DNA of 44,933 nt from Herbiconiux sp. (GTDB lineage Bacteria; Actinomycetota; Actinomycetes; Actinomycetales; Microbacteriaceae), in assembly GCF_023264895.1 (NCBI RefSeq), contig NZ_JAHFUY010000025.1:23962-68894 (forward strand), given 5' to 3'. This document shows positions 16,151 through 27,811 of the stretch, one piece after another. The notes under the pieces are model-generated. The model had not been told where the DNA came from. It did not search any database and saw nothing but the letters and a program-made list of their open reading frames with translations. Each line of letters opens with the position of its first letter. Within the stretch, counting starts at the first letter, position 1. Made by a program: the position numbers and the translations under genes.

Positions 16151-16808
16151 CATCCTCTACCGCTGGCCCGAGGCAGCGAAGCTCGGCAAACGAGTGCCCA
16201 AGGAGAAGTTCTACGAGCACGGCACCGTCAGCGCTGCTGTGCGGGAGAAGTTCATCGCCGAAGTCCAACGCATCACCTGGGCCTACAAACTCGCCGAGGC
16301 CACGGTCAACTTGCCCGGCACGCCGGCAGTCCCCGAGGTGCAGGTCTTCACGATCGACGCCAAGACCGATGACGTGAGCGAAGCCGTCCTGGGCGCCATC
16401 GACAAGGCCATCCCGTTCCCGATCATCTTCGAGATCGCGCGCCACCGCGGCGAGCAGCCCGAGGCGCGGACGGTCGCGGCGCACAAGCAGCTCGGCACCG
16501 GGGCTCCCAAGCTCAGCGACTACTACTCGACCGGTTGGCAGCGAGGAGACACGGGGCGGCAAGCCCTGCCGACGGCGATCACACTGCCCGCCCTCTACGC
16601 GGCACTCCTACAGCCGCTGACCCCGATCACGGCCCGCCCGGGCGAGGACATGTCAGACGTTGCTGACAGGCTGTCGGCGGTGCGCAAGCTCGAACGTGAG
16701 GTCGCCTCCTTGGAGCGCAAGCTCCGCACTGAGCCTCAGCTCAACCGCAAGGTCGAGCTCCGCCGCACACTCAAGACGAAGCAACACGAACTGGAACAGC
16801 AGAGGTAA
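16143..16808 (+). CDS. DUF4391-domain protein
   Basis: A 221-residue protein of the DUF4391 type, which regularly accompanies SNF2 helicase and type III methyltransferase genes. Visible elements are YRWPEAAKLGKRVPKEKFYE at the N-terminus, VQVFTIDAKTDDVSEAVLGA, a likely nuclease-like FPIIFEIAR strand, and a C-terminal coiled coil (LERKLRTEPQLNRKVELRRT). No catalytic residues can be assigned with confidence. The ATG at 16143 overlaps the helicase stop by 8 bases, showing coupling, and the gene ends 18 bases before mod1. It may bridge helicase and methyltransferase, but this is inference. Confidence 0.82.
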   Translation: MTDILYRWPEAAKLGKRVPKEKFYEHGTVSAAVREKFIAEVQRITWAYKLAEATVNLPGTPAVPEVQVFTIDAKTDDVSEAVLGAIDKAIPFPIIFEIARHRGEQPEARTVAAHKQLGTGAPKLSDYYSTGWQRGDTGRQALPTAITLPALYAALLQPLTPITARPGEDMSDVADRLSAVRKLEREVASLERKLRTEPQLNRKVELRRTLKTKQHELEQQR

Positions 16809-16826
16809 CCCGTGGAGAGACTACGA

Positions 16827-18680
<1,854 letters not shown>

Positions 18681-18741
18681 ACGCTCGCCACACACTGAGG
18701 TCAAGACCATATGACCGTCGCTCGCTGGTCGGTGGTGCGTG

Positions 18742-20739
18742 ATGGAGAAGCGGACCCTGCATTCCCCCGACCTCACCGCTCGCAACATCGAGCGGATCGC
18801 CGACCTGTTCCCGCAGGTCATCACCGAGTCGCGAGACGCGGAGGGCAACGTGACCCTCGCTGTTGACTTCGATCTTCTCAGGCAAGAACTCTCCGACCAG
18901 GTCGTTGAGGGGCCGCAAGAGCGCTACCAGCTCGACTGGCCCGGCAAGCGTGCCGCCGCCTTCGCCGCCAACACGCCGATCGCCAAGACGCTGCGTCCGG
19001 TGCGGGAGGAGTCGATCGACTTTGACACAACGAAGAACCTGCTCATCGAGGGCGACAACCTGGAGGCGCTCAAACTGCTTCAGGAGTCGTATCTCGGCAA
19101 GGTGAAGCTGATCTACATCGACCCGCCTTACAACACGGGAAACGATTTCGTGTATGACGATGACTTCGCCGAGTCGAGCGCCGAGTACCTCGCGCGCTCA
19201 GGCCAAAGCCTGAAGAGTGGCGAGCGCCTGGTTGCGAACACGGAGGCGAACGGTCGCTTCCACTCGGACTGGCTGAGCATGATGTACCCGCGGCTCAAGC
19301 TGGCCAGGAACCTATTGACCGACGACGGCGTGCTTGTTGTGTCGATCGACGAGAACGAGCACGCCAGCCTCGTCCGCTTGGGCGAGGAGGTGCTCGGCGA
19401 CGCGTCGTACGTCGGAGAGATCGTGCTGAAGAACAGCAGCAAAAACGATCAGGCGTACGTCTCAATCCAGCATGAGTACATCGTCTTCTTCGTGAAGAAC
19501 CGGCAGGCCAACGCCGGTGACTGGGTTGAGAAGAAAGAGGGACTCGACAAGATATACGCCGCGTTCGACGGGTTCCGGAGGAAGCACGGCGACGACTGGG
19601 CTGCTATCAACGCCGAGGCAAAAGCGTGGTTCAAGCAGTTCCCTGCGAGCGACCCGGTGTCGGCTAGCAAACACTACACCTGGATGGACGCCCGAGGCGT
19701 CTACTTCCCGGACAACATCGCAGGGCCGAATGATGGGCAGTACGTCTATGAGGTCAGCCATCCTGTAACGGGGAAAACCGTCAAGATGCCGTCCACCGGC
19801 TGGCGATATCCCGAGCCAGCGATGCGCGAGCGCATCGCCGACGGTCGCGTCCACTTCGGTCCCGATGAGACAACAGTCCCCAACAACAAGACCTATCTCG
19901 CGAACACCGAGTACCAGAGCCTCACGAGTATCCGCTACGTCGATGGCCGCGCGGCCTCGAAGCGGCTCGCGACGCTATTCGGCGAGAAGGTCTTCACGAA
20001 CCCCAAGGACGAGTTCCTGCTCCGGGACATCTATCGCGCAGTCGGCGTGTCTGGCGATGACATCGTGCTCGACATGTTCGCGGGCTCCGGTTCGGCGATG
20101 CAGGCCGTTCTCGAACTCAACAGCACTGAGTCGATGTCATGCCGTTTCATCGGAATCCAGGTCGCCGAGGACTTGAACGAGTCGCTCAAGACGGCGAAGG
20201 GGGCTGCGAAGCAGATCACCACGAACGCGATCCGGCACCTCAAGCGCCTCGGGCGACCGGCGACCGTTGCTGAGATCACCAAGCAGCGGATGCGGCTGGC
20301 GCACGAGAGGCTTGCGGGTGACCTGCTGGCGGATAGCGGCTTCCGAGTGCTGCGAGTGGACACCTCGAACTTGGTCGACACCCTGTCAGTCCCCGACAGC
20401 CTCTCGCAAGACATGCTGTCCGGGGCGATCAACAGCGTCCGGCCGGACCGCGACGCGTACGACCTGCTGTTCCAAGTGTTGCTCGACTGGGCTTTGGACC
20501 TCAGCGAACCCGTCATCGCCGAACAAGTTGATGGCCGTGAAATCCTGTCGGCGGCCGAGGGAGCCCTCGTCGCCTGCTTCTCCGGGGACATCAATCCGAC
20601 CATCATCAGTGAGGTCGCGAGGCGGCAGCCTCTGCGGGCTGTCTTCCTGGATTCAGGCTTCGCCACCGACGCTGCACGCATCAACGCAGAGCAGGTGTTC
20701 CGCGAGGTATCGCCCGCGACTGAGGTACGGACAATCTGA
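18742..20739 (+). CDS. mod: Type III DNA methyltransferase Mod 2 (intact paralogue)
   Basis: A 665-residue beta-class methyltransferase closely similar to Mod 1 over residues 1-210 (LLIEGDNLEALKLLQESYLG, DPPYNTGNDF near 126) and over the C-terminal 120 residues. Its middle is a different target-recognition region, including ASKHYTWMDARGVYFPDNIA and MPSTGWRYPEPAM. The AdoMet motif MFAGSGSAMQAV lies near residue 443. The C-terminus runs cleanly to VSPATEVRTI with no dinucleotide tract. It begins 25 bp after the natural end of mod1 at ATG 18742 (GTG 18739 is possible). The pair looks like a tandem duplication followed by divergence of specificity; both would serve the single Res encoded at 22570..25647. 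Confidence 0.93.
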   Translation: MEKRTLHSPDLTARNIERIADLFPQVITESRDAEGNVTLAVDFDLLRQELSDQVVEGPQERYQLDWPGKRAAAFAANTPIAKTLRPVREESIDFDTTKNLLIEGDNLEALKLLQESYLGKVKLIYIDPPYNTGNDFVYDDDFAESSAEYLARSGQSLKSGERLVANTEANGRFHSDWLSMMYPRLKLARNLLTDDGVLVVSIDENEHASLVRLGEEVLGDASYVGEIVLKNSSKNDQAYVSIQHEYIVFFVKNRQANAGDWVEKKEGLDKIYAAFDGFRRKHGDDWAAINAEAKAWFKQFPASDPVSASKHYTWMDARGVYFPDNIAGPNDGQYVYEVSHPVTGKTVKMPSTGWRYPEPAMRERIADGRVHFGPDETTVPNNKTYLANTEYQSLTSIRYVDGRAASKRLATLFGEKVFTNPKDEFLLRDIYRAVGVSGDDIVLDMFAGSGSAMQAVLELNSTESMSCRFIGIQVAEDLNESLKTAKGAAKQITTNAIRHLKRLGRPATVAEITKQRMRLAHERLAGDLLADSGFRVLRVDTSNLVDTLSVPDSLSQDMLSGAINSVRPDRDAYDLLFQVLLDWALDLSEPVIAEQVDGREILSAAEGALVACFSGDINPTIISEVARRQPLRAVFLDSGFATDAARINAEQVFREVSPATEVRTI

Positions 20740-20747
20740 GGAACGAC

Positions 20748-22493
20748 ATGACCTTGACGAGCGACGAACTCACCGAACTCCTCGACCGGCTGTTGGCTGG
20801 TTGGGAGAACGAGGTTGTCGAGTTCAAGGAGGCTGCACGGCAGTTCTCTGCGGACAAGACCGGTGAGTACGTCTCGGCGCTGAGCAACGAGGCAAACCTG
20901 CGCGGGCTGGCTTCGGGGTGGCTCGTGTTCGGCGTCTCGAACGCTCGGCAGGTGGTCGGCACGACGCATCTCATCGACGTGCAGCAGCGTCAGGCATTGA
21001 AGCATCACATCCACCAGTCGATCGACCAGGGGCTGACTGTTCGTGAGGTCTACGAGGTCATGCACTCCGGCATGCGCATGGTGCTTCTGGAGGTGCCAGC
21101 GGCGCGCCGCGGCATCCCGATCTCGTGGAAGGGCGACTACCGCGCCCGTGCAGGTGAGAGCCTGGTGCCGCTCTCGCTGGACAAGTTGGATGAGATTCGG
21201 CGGCAGACGATCAGCGCGGACTGGTCGGCGGTCGTCGTACCTGAAGCCACACTCGCTCACCTCGATACAGCGGCGATCGTCCGCGCACGTCAAGGGTTTG
21301 CTGAACGGTACTCGCCTCGTATCCCTGCCGCCGACGTTGACGCATGGGATGACGCGACCTTCTTGTCCAAGGCACGGTTGACCCGCGATGGCCAGATCAC
21401 GCGGGCCGCGCTCCTCCTGCTTGGCGCCGACACCTCGACGCATCTGCTGACTCCGCACCCTGCGCAGATGACCTGGAAGCTCGTTGGCGAGCAGCGGGCG
21501 AACGAGCACTTCCGGCTGCCATTCCTGTTGAACACGACGGCGCTGGCGAAGCGGATTCGTAACGTGCAGCTCCGGCTCCTGCCACCTGACGAGCTGATCT
21601 ATCGAGAGATCAGCAAGTACGACGAGCGCAGCCTGCTCGAAGCGCTCTACAACTGCATCGCACACCAGGACTACACGCAGAACTCCCGGATCATCGTCAC
21701 CGAGCACGCCGACCGCATCGTCTTCGAGAGTGTGGGCGAGTTCTTCGACGGCGCACCCGACGACTATGCCCTCGACGAGCGCACTCCGCGTCAGTACCGA
21801 AACCCGTTCCTCGTGGAGGCAATGACGGAGCTGAACCTCATCGACCAGATGGGCTACGGAATCCATCGGATGGTGCAGGACCAGGTGCGTCGTTTCCTAC
21901 CGCTGCCCGACTACGATCTCAGCACCACCGGCGAGGTGAAGCTCACGATCCCAGGCGCTGTGATCGACGAGTCCTACTCTCAGCTGCTCATGGTCCGCAC
22001 CGATCTCCCGCTCGAAGACGTGCTCGCTTTGGACCGGGTTCAGAAGGGGCTCGACATCAGCGAGAAGGCTGCCCGCCACCTGCGCAGAGTCGGGTTGATC
22101 GAGGGCCGAAAGCCCCACCGCCGGATCACTCCTCGTGTCGCTGCTGCGACCGGGGCGATGGCTGACTACATCCGCACCCGCCTCCAGGCCGACGTGCACT
22201 ACGCCACGCTCCTCACCGACTTCCTCCGCGCTCAGGGCCACGCAGACCGCAGCGATGTGGAGGCGCTGCTCCGGCCGGCGCTCAGCGAAGCGCTCACCGA
22301 GCAGCAGAAGGCAACCAAGATCACGAACCTCCTGACCAAGCTGCGGCGCCACGGTGTCATCGTCAACCGGGGCACCCGCACGAAGCCACGCTGGGAGCTT
22401 TCTTACGCAGGCGACGAAGACGCACAGTCCGAACCCATCGGCAAGAAGGATGACGGCGACAGCGACGACGCGAGAGGGCCAGGATCAGCATGA
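20748..22493 (+). CDS. AlbA/Schlafen-like DNA-binding, RecG-C-like protein
   Basis: A 581-residue protein. Residues about 10-130 match the AlbA_2 (Schlafen-type) domain: ENEVVEFKEAARQF, then SALSNEANLRGLASGWLVFG with VVGT. Residues about 280-400 resemble the HATPase_c_4/RecG C-terminal region (LLEALYNCIAHQDYTQNSRI, ERTPRQYRNPFLVEAM, QMGYGIHRM). Winged-helix segments follow, and the tail is acidic. Such proteins occur as transcriptional regulators and as defence-system components. Here it sits between mod2 and res, with 8 bp to mod2, so it may regulate the operon or act with the restriction complex. Its role in type III systems is not established to my knowledge. Confidence 0.85.
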   Translation: MTLTSDELTELLDRLLAGWENEVVEFKEAARQFSADKTGEYVSALSNEANLRGLASGWLVFGVSNARQVVGTTHLIDVQQRQALKHHIHQSIDQGLTVREVYEVMHSGMRMVLLEVPAARRGIPISWKGDYRARAGESLVPLSLDKLDEIRRQTISADWSAVVVPEATLAHLDTAAIVRARQGFAERYSPRIPAADVDAWDDATFLSKARLTRDGQITRAALLLLGADTSTHLLTPHPAQMTWKLVGEQRANEHFRLPFLLNTTALAKRIRNVQLRLLPPDELIYREISKYDERSLLEALYNCIAHQDYTQNSRIIVTEHADRIVFESVGEFFDGAPDDYALDERTPRQYRNPFLVEAMTELNLIDQMGYGIHRMVQDQVRRFLPLPDYDLSTTGEVKLTIPGAVIDESYSQLLMVRTDLPLEDVLALDRVQKGLDISEKAARHLRRVGLIEGRKPHRRITPRVAAATGAMADYIRTRLQADVHYATLLTDFLRAQGHADRSDVEALLRPALSEALTEQQKATKITNLLTKLRRHGVIVNRGTRTKPRWELSYAGDEDAQSEPIGKKDDGDSDDARGPGSA

Positions 22494-22573
22494 ACACAGG
22501 CATCCACACCGCCCGCACCCTTCTAGCAGCGACGACGAACAGCGACGGTTGCAGAAAGAAAGACACTCGATGA
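22490..22573 (+). CDS. 27-codon coupling mini-ORF between the AlbA-like gene and res
   Basis: An ATG at 22490 overlaps the upstream stop (ATGA) and opens a 27-residue frame whose TGA at 22571 overlaps the res ATG at 22570 (again ATGA). The peptide starts MNTGIHTARTLLAA and ends CRKKDTR. Exact overlap at both ends argues that ribosomes are passed through it to res. A weak AGGATC precedes it. The peptide itself may have no function; the alternative is that the double overlap is coincidence. Confidence 0.5.
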   Translation: MNTGIHTARTLLAATTNSDGCRKKDTR

Positions 22574-25500
22574 AGCTCCAGTTCAAGGTCCAGCAGTACC
22601 AGACCGATGCCGTCGATGCTGTCGTCGAGACCTTCGCCGGGCAACCGAAGCATGACGGCATCTCCTACCGGATCGACCCCGGCAAGGTCAGCCCCGTGAC
22701 CGCCCCGGCACTGTTCGAGGCGGAGGAGCGCCCGGACGCAGGCTTGCGCAACGCCGAGATCGTCCTGTCGGGAGCGCAACTGCTGGAGAACGTGCACGCG
22801 GTGCAGCGGTCGCGGAACCTCCCGCTGTCGGCGAAACTCGCTTCCAGCGCCGCCGCGCCGGGTGCCCCGAACCTTGATGTGGAGATGGAGACCGGTACCG
22901 GTAAGACCTACGTTTACATTAAGACGATCATGGAGCTGCACAAGCGGTACGGCTGGTCGAAGTACATCATCGTGGTGCCGTCGGTCGCGATCCGCGAGGG
23001 CGTGAAGAAATCATTCGACGTGACAGCCGAGCACTTCCAGCAGCTCTACGGCACCAAGCCGCGTTCGTTCATCTACAACTCATCGCAGCTGCACGAGTTG
23101 GAGCGGTTCAGCTCCGATGCTGGCGTGCAGGTGATGATCATCAACATCCAGGCGTTCAACGCCACCGGTAAGGACAACCGCCGCATCTACGACGAACTCG
23201 ATGACTTCCAGTCGCGCCGTCCGATCGATGTCATCAGCGCCAACCGCCCTATCGTGATCATTGACGAGCCGCAGAAGATCGGAGCGCCCAAGTCGCTGGA
23301 AGCGCTGTCACGGTTCAACGCGCTGATGCTGCTGCGGTACTCCGCTACGCACAAGGTCGATCACACCAAGGTGCACCGGCTCGACGCGCTGGACGCCTAC
23401 AACCAGAAGCTGGTGAAGAAGATCGCGGTGCGGGGCATCACCGTGAAGGGTCTCGCTGGATCGACTGCCTACCTGTACCTCGACTCCATCGAGATCGCGA
23501 AGGGCGCCAAGCCACGCGCGCGGGTCGAGATCGAGGTGCATACGGTAACCGGCATCAGGCGACAGGTCAAGCGCCTCGACGTGGGAACGAACCTTCACGA
23601 TGTCTCGAACGGAATCGAGGCATACAAGGGGCTGTTCATCACTGAGGTTGACGCGAACCGGGACGTGCTCGAGCTGAGCAACGGCGATGTGGTCGTGGCT
23701 GGGCAGCTTGCCGACCGGGACGTCACCGAGGAGACCAAGCGACGCATCCAGATTCGCGAGGTCGTTCGCGCCCATCTGGACAAGGAACGCGAGCTGTTCA
23801 GCCAGGGCGTCAAGGTGCTCTCGTTGTTCTTCATCGACGAGGTCGCCAAGTACCGCGACTACAGCCGTGAGGACACTCTTGGCGACTATGCGCGGATGTT
23901 TGAGGAGGAGTACGCCGCGATCCGTGACGAGGTGCTCGGCGAACTCGCCATCGACGCGGCGACCGAGGAGTACCAGACCTACTTGCGCCGCGACGACGTG
24001 CGGCAGGTGCACGAGGGCTACTTCTCCATCGACAAGAAGACCAAGCACCAGATCGACGGCAAGGTCTCCGGCCGGGGCGACGACAAGGGCCAGTCCACGG
24101 ACACCGACGCCTACGACCTGATCCTCAAAGACAAGGAACGCCTGCTGTCCTTCACCGAACCCGTCCGATTCATCTTCTCCCACTCGGCGCTGCGCGAGGG
24201 CTGGGACAACCCCAACGTGTTCGTCATGGGCATGCTCAAGAAGAGCGACAACACCGTCTCCCGTCGCCAGGAGATCGGGCGCGGGCTCCGGCTGGCCGTT
24301 GACCAGCACGGGGAGCGGATGGACAACCCCGTCACGGTGCACGACATCAACGAGTTGACCGTCGTCACTGACGAGTCCTACACCGACTTCGTGACCGGCC
24401 TCCAACGCGAAATCTCCGAGTCGCTCGCCGCCCGGCCGCGCAAGGCCAGCGTCACGTTCTTCGTCGGCAAGACCATCCAGACCCTCTCGGGCGAGTCGGT
24501 CATCGAGGAAGCCGTCGCCCAGGCGCTCTACAAGTACCTGGTCAAGAACGACTACGTGAACGACGACGACACCATCTCCGACGCCTACAAGCAGGCCAAG
24601 GAAGACGGGACACTCGCCGCTCCGACCTCTGAGGTACTCAAGCCTGTCATCGACTTCGTGTGGCCGCTGATTGACGTTCTCTACCTGGACCTGCCGGTGC
24701 CCACCGATGACCGCAAGCCGAAGAAGATACCGCTGAACGAGGCCAACTTTGCTCGCAAGGAGTTCCAGGCCCTGTGGGGCAGGATCAACCACCGCGCCGT
24801 CTACCAGGTTGAGTTCGACTCCGGTGAACTGATCCGCAAGGCGATCGACCACCTCGACAAGCACCTCAATGTCGCCGCGCTGCAATACGTCGTGCAAGCC
24901 GGCCAGCAGCGCGAGCAGTTGGAGGCGGACGACCTGACCAGCGGCTCCGGCTTCGCGGTGCAGACCACGCAGACGCACACCGAAACCGTCAGCGCAGGCT
25001 CGCAGGTGAAGTACGACCTGCTGGGCGAGATCACAGAGAAGACCCAGCTCACCCGTCGCACGGTCGCAGCGATCCTCCGCGGCGTCACGCCAGGAACGTT
25101 CGCCAAGTTCCGTCTCAACCCCGAGCAGTTCATCACCGAGGCAGCCCGGCTCATCAACGAGCAGAAGGCCACCGTCATCGTCGAGCACCTCGCATATGAC
25201 GCTCTCGAAGACCGCTTCGACTCCGCGATCTTCACCGAGAACCAGACGGCCCAAGACTTCTCGAAGGCCGGGTCGAAGCTCAAGAAGCACGTCTACGACT
25301 ACGTGGTCACCGACTCCAAGATCGAGCGAGAGTTCGTCACCGAACTCGACACCAGCCACGAGGTCGCCGTTTACGCGAAGCTCCCGCGAGGGTTCTTCAT
25401 CCCCACACCGGTCGGCGACTACAACCCGGACTGGGCCATCGCGTTCACCGAGGGCAGCGTGAAGCACGTCTACTTCGTCGCAGAGACCAAGGGCTCGCTG

Positions 25501-25647
25501 TCCACACTGCAACTCAAGGGCGTCGAGGACGCCAAGATCGAGTGTGCCCGCAAGTTCTTCGCTTCCCTCAGCGAGAAGAACGGCAATGACGTCACCTACG
25601 ACGTGGTGACCGACTACACCGAGCTGATGCAGCTCGTCACGGCGTAG
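22570..25647 (+). CDS. res: Type III restriction endonuclease subunit Res
   Basis: A 1,025-residue SF2 helicase-nuclease. Walker A is METGTGKTYVYIK (about 105), followed by IIVVPSVAIREGVK, the DEPQ box IVIIDEPQKIG (about 232), the motif III-like RYSATH, and the late helicase motifs HSALREGWDNPNVFVMG and RRQEIGRGLRL. The C-terminus carries the nuclease site: DYNPDWAIAF (Asp near 953) and VYFVAETKGS (Glu and Lys near 972), a PD-(D/E)XK pattern. Res cleaves DNA with a Mod dimer at inversely oriented sites, using ATP. ATG at 22570 (MKLQFKVQQYQTDAV) fits the family; the longer frame from 22354 is a shadow of the neighbour. Confidence 0.95.
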   Translation: MKLQFKVQQYQTDAVDAVVETFAGQPKHDGISYRIDPGKVSPVTAPALFEAEERPDAGLRNAEIVLSGAQLLENVHAVQRSRNLPLSAKLASSAAAPGAPNLDVEMETGTGKTYVYIKTIMELHKRYGWSKYIIVVPSVAIREGVKKSFDVTAEHFQQLYGTKPRSFIYNSSQLHELERFSSDAGVQVMIINIQAFNATGKDNRRIYDELDDFQSRRPIDVISANRPIVIIDEPQKIGAPKSLEALSRFNALMLLRYSATHKVDHTKVHRLDALDAYNQKLVKKIAVRGITVKGLAGSTAYLYLDSIEIAKGAKPRARVEIEVHTVTGIRRQVKRLDVGTNLHDVSNGIEAYKGLFITEVDANRDVLELSNGDVVVAGQLADRDVTEETKRRIQIREVVRAHLDKERELFSQGVKVLSLFFIDEVAKYRDYSREDTLGDYARMFEEEYAAIRDEVLGELAIDAATEEYQTYLRRDDVRQVHEGYFSIDKKTKHQIDGKVSGRGDDKGQSTDTDAYDLILKDKERLLSFTEPVRFIFSHSALREGWDNPNVFVMGMLKKSDNTVSRRQEIGRGLRLAVDQHGERMDNPVTVHDINELTVVTDESYTDFVTGLQREISESLAARPRKASVTFFVGKTIQTLSGESVIEEAVAQALYKYLVKNDYVNDDDTISDAYKQAKEDGTLAAPTSEVLKPVIDFVWPLIDVLYLDLPVPTDDRKPKKIPLNEANFARKEFQALWGRINHRAVYQVEFDSGELIRKAIDHLDKHLNVAALQYVVQAGQQREQLEADDLTSGSGFAVQTTQTHTETVSAGSQVKYDLLGEITEKTQLTRRTVAAILRGVTPGTFAKFRLNPEQFITEAARLINEQKATVIVEHLAYDALEDRFDSAIFTENQTAQDFSKAGSKLKKHVYDYVVTDSKIEREFVTELDTSHEVAVYAKLPRGFFIPTPVGDYNPDWAIAFTEGSVKHVYFVAETKGSLSTLQLKGVEDAKIECARKFFASLSEKNGNDVTYDVVTDYTELMQLVTA

Positions 25648-25656
25648 GTCTACCTC

Positions 25657-26952
25657 ATGCCCTTGTACGCTTCCACCTTTCAATGGCCCGACCCGGCCAT
25701 AGACTTTGTATCTCTCTCGAGTGGAGCTCGCGACGGCATTGCCGAACTCGTGGCGAGGAGCGATCGCTGGATACTGAAAGCACCCGGGAATTTCTCGGGA
25801 GTCACCGGGCAGCCTGGACAACGCACCCTCAGTACTACTCTCGACGGCGAACCGGCACTGATACGGGGTTCGGTATTCGCGATCGACGGCGACCTCGGTC
25901 TTCGCGTGGACGAACTGAGAATTGGATCAGTGGAGATGGACGCAGAGTACGTGTCTGCCACGGCCAACTTTGAGCACCTCGCCTCCGCGTGCACATATCG
26001 ACCAGAAGACGGCGCTGCGCGGGACGCCCATCAAGCTCTCGTCTTCCCAGCCCTCGACGATGTTGCTGAGATGCGAGCGGAGCTTCCTTGTCGCGCCACG
26101 GCCATCACGCTTTCCGCAGATGCACCCGTCCCCTTGGAGGCGTTCGAGACACAGCTCACCACATTCCAGGACCTACTCACGTTTGCAGCCGACCAGCCTT
26201 GCAGTCGAACAAGCCTGACACTGACCGATCGCTCAGGGAATGATGTTCGGGTTTTCGGTAGGGACAAGTACAAGCCGTTCAACGGCAAGACGCGGAAACC
26301 AATTGAGTTCTCACTCCGCTTCGTCAGCGATCAGACTCAGCGAGTGATCGACGGGTGGTGGAAGGCCCGTGACGAGTTGCTTCCGGTCACGCAGATCATC
26401 GCGGGCCTGCGCTACCAGCCTGGATACGTCGAAGCTGATGCGGTTCTGAGCGCCGCCGCGATAGAGGCGCTGGCCACGGCCGGCCTGTGCGATCCTCGAC
26501 CTCTGCTGAGTCAGGAGGACGCTGAGCCGATCGTTGCTGCCCTGAACTCACTCGATGGCACGAACCAGGCTCAGCGCGACGCGATCGCAAGATTAAAGGG
26601 GGAACTGCACAGGACAACATTCCGCTCGAAGGTTGAGAGCCTGATCGAGGATATAGCGCCCGAGAAGTGGGGACTCTCCCGCGTTCGTACGGATGAGTGG
26701 ATCAAGCTATTCCTCAAGGCGAGGAACGGGATCGCCCACGCAGCTCCTGGACTTCCCGGCGGAGTGAGCATCTGGAAGGAGAGTGAACTCCTGCGCAGTA
26801 TTCGGGACGCGAACTGGATCGTAATCACCCTGGTGTTGATCGCCCAACTTGGTGTGCCGGATGCGGCGATCGATCGAGTGGCTGAACGCCTCGGAACGCG
26901 CTACGGCATTCGCCACCAGGAAACACCCATATTCGCCCCGCGGGAGCACTGA
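25657..26952 (+). CDS. ApeA-like HEPN-domain protein
   Basis: A 431-residue protein whose N-terminal half resembles the beta-rich ApeA N-terminal domain (FEHLASACTYRPEDG, FQDLLTFAADQPCSRTSLTL). The C-terminal half is a HEPN domain with the catalytic RNGIAH (R-x4-H, about residues 357-362) in LFLKARNGIAHAAPGL. HEPN proteins with this motif are ribonucleases, and ApeA confers abortive infection against phage. It starts 9 bp after res on the same strand, so it is probably the last gene of the operon. Base composition is less GC-rich than its neighbours, suggesting separate acquisition. The similarity was judged by motif and layout only. Confidence 0.82.
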   Translation: MPLYASTFQWPDPAIDFVSLSSGARDGIAELVARSDRWILKAPGNFSGVTGQPGQRTLSTTLDGEPALIRGSVFAIDGDLGLRVDELRIGSVEMDAEYVSATANFEHLASACTYRPEDGAARDAHQALVFPALDDVAEMRAELPCRATAITLSADAPVPLEAFETQLTTFQDLLTFAADQPCSRTSLTLTDRSGNDVRVFGRDKYKPFNGKTRKPIEFSLRFVSDQTQRVIDGWWKARDELLPVTQIIAGLRYQPGYVEADAVLSAAAIEALATAGLCDPRPLLSQEDAEPIVAALNSLDGTNQAQRDAIARLKGELHRTTFRSKVESLIEDIAPEKWGLSRVRTDEWIKLFLKARNGIAHAAPGLPGGVSIWKESELLRSIRDANWIVITLVLIAQLGVPDAAIDRVAERLGTRYGIRHQETPIFAPREH

Positions 26953-26980
26953 GCATCGCATCAGAGAACTACGCCCACGC

Positions 26981-27811
26981 CTACGGGACCAACATCGATA
27001 GCGCCGACGTCGCTTGGAGAGGCAGGACCCCGTTCCCGAGCGCGGTGACCTGCTGGTTCTGTGTCAGTTCGCCACTGTCGGTTACCCAGCTGATCGGCAA
27101 GCCCATGAGCCACTCCACGAACGCGGGTGCTGGGCGGGGGCCGTCCGCGTCGTTCAGGAGGGCTGGCGCTGGCGCTGGCCGTCCGGTGATGTGTTCCCAC
27201 CGGGCGATGGCGCCGGCGTAGCGTCCCCAGCGCTGAACAGTCCGTCGATCAGGGACCACAGCGTCTCCGACTCGGCTCTCCTGCTCGGTGAGCCAGCCGG
27301 TCCGTGGAGCGCGAAGTCGATGATCTGGTGCGACAGCGCGATCGTCCCTCGTCGTGCTCGCACCTGGTCGAGGGTCTCCCCGCCGCGCGATGAGTCGGTC
27401 GCCAGCGGGGTGCGGAACAGTGCGCCGGGCGAGGGCGAAGATGCGGAAGCGTTGGTGAGGAGCGCCGACAAGGGAAGCCGGTAGGCCGATCCATCGCGCA
27501 TCCAGCCGCAGGTCGGCCAGATCGCCGAGAACGGCGCCGAGAGCCCGTAGAGGTCGAGTTGCGTTGTCTCCCAGATGCCACGGGTCGCGTTCCATGCCGC
27601 GAAGGGTTGCGCCGTCGGGGGTTGCATCGCCTGGGTTGCGTCCGTCATGGTCGTCTCCTTGTGCGGGTGGCCGCGTTGCGGGTGAGGACAGCAGCCCGCG
27701 GACGTTCTCGATGACGACCCAATCGGGCTGGAGCGCGTCGATGGCTGCGGCCATGTGTGCCCAGAGCCCCGAACGCGTGCCGGGTGCGAGGCCTGCGCGC
27801 TTGCCGACGGT
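26981..27811 (-). pseudogene. dcm: C-terminal part of a DNA cytosine methyltransferase, split by insertion
   Basis: 276 codons from the junction at 27811 to a stop at 26981. The ENV motif lies in DWVVIENVRGLLS, motif VIII in GAPHQRFRIFALA, and motif X in VTALGNGVLPLQ. The N-terminal part, including the catalytic PCQ, lies 10.7 kb away at 38559..38852. Joining the two across the 8-bp duplication gives PCQDVSTVGKRAGLAPGTRS in frame and an intact protein of 374 residues. A short internal protein from ATG 27754 would lack the catalytic cysteine and is unlikely to work. The intact enzyme would methylate cytosine C5; such orphan enzymes in mobile elements protect against restriction. Confidence 0.93.

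Noticed and set aside
14297-16153. 618-codon minus-strand frame opposite the helicase
   Set aside because: Antisense shadow with Val/Glu/Asp-rich composition and no domain; the plus strand has all SNF2 motifs.
23308-25821. 837-codon minus-strand frame opposite res
   Set aside because: Antisense shadow; Res motifs and the nuclease site lie on the plus strand.
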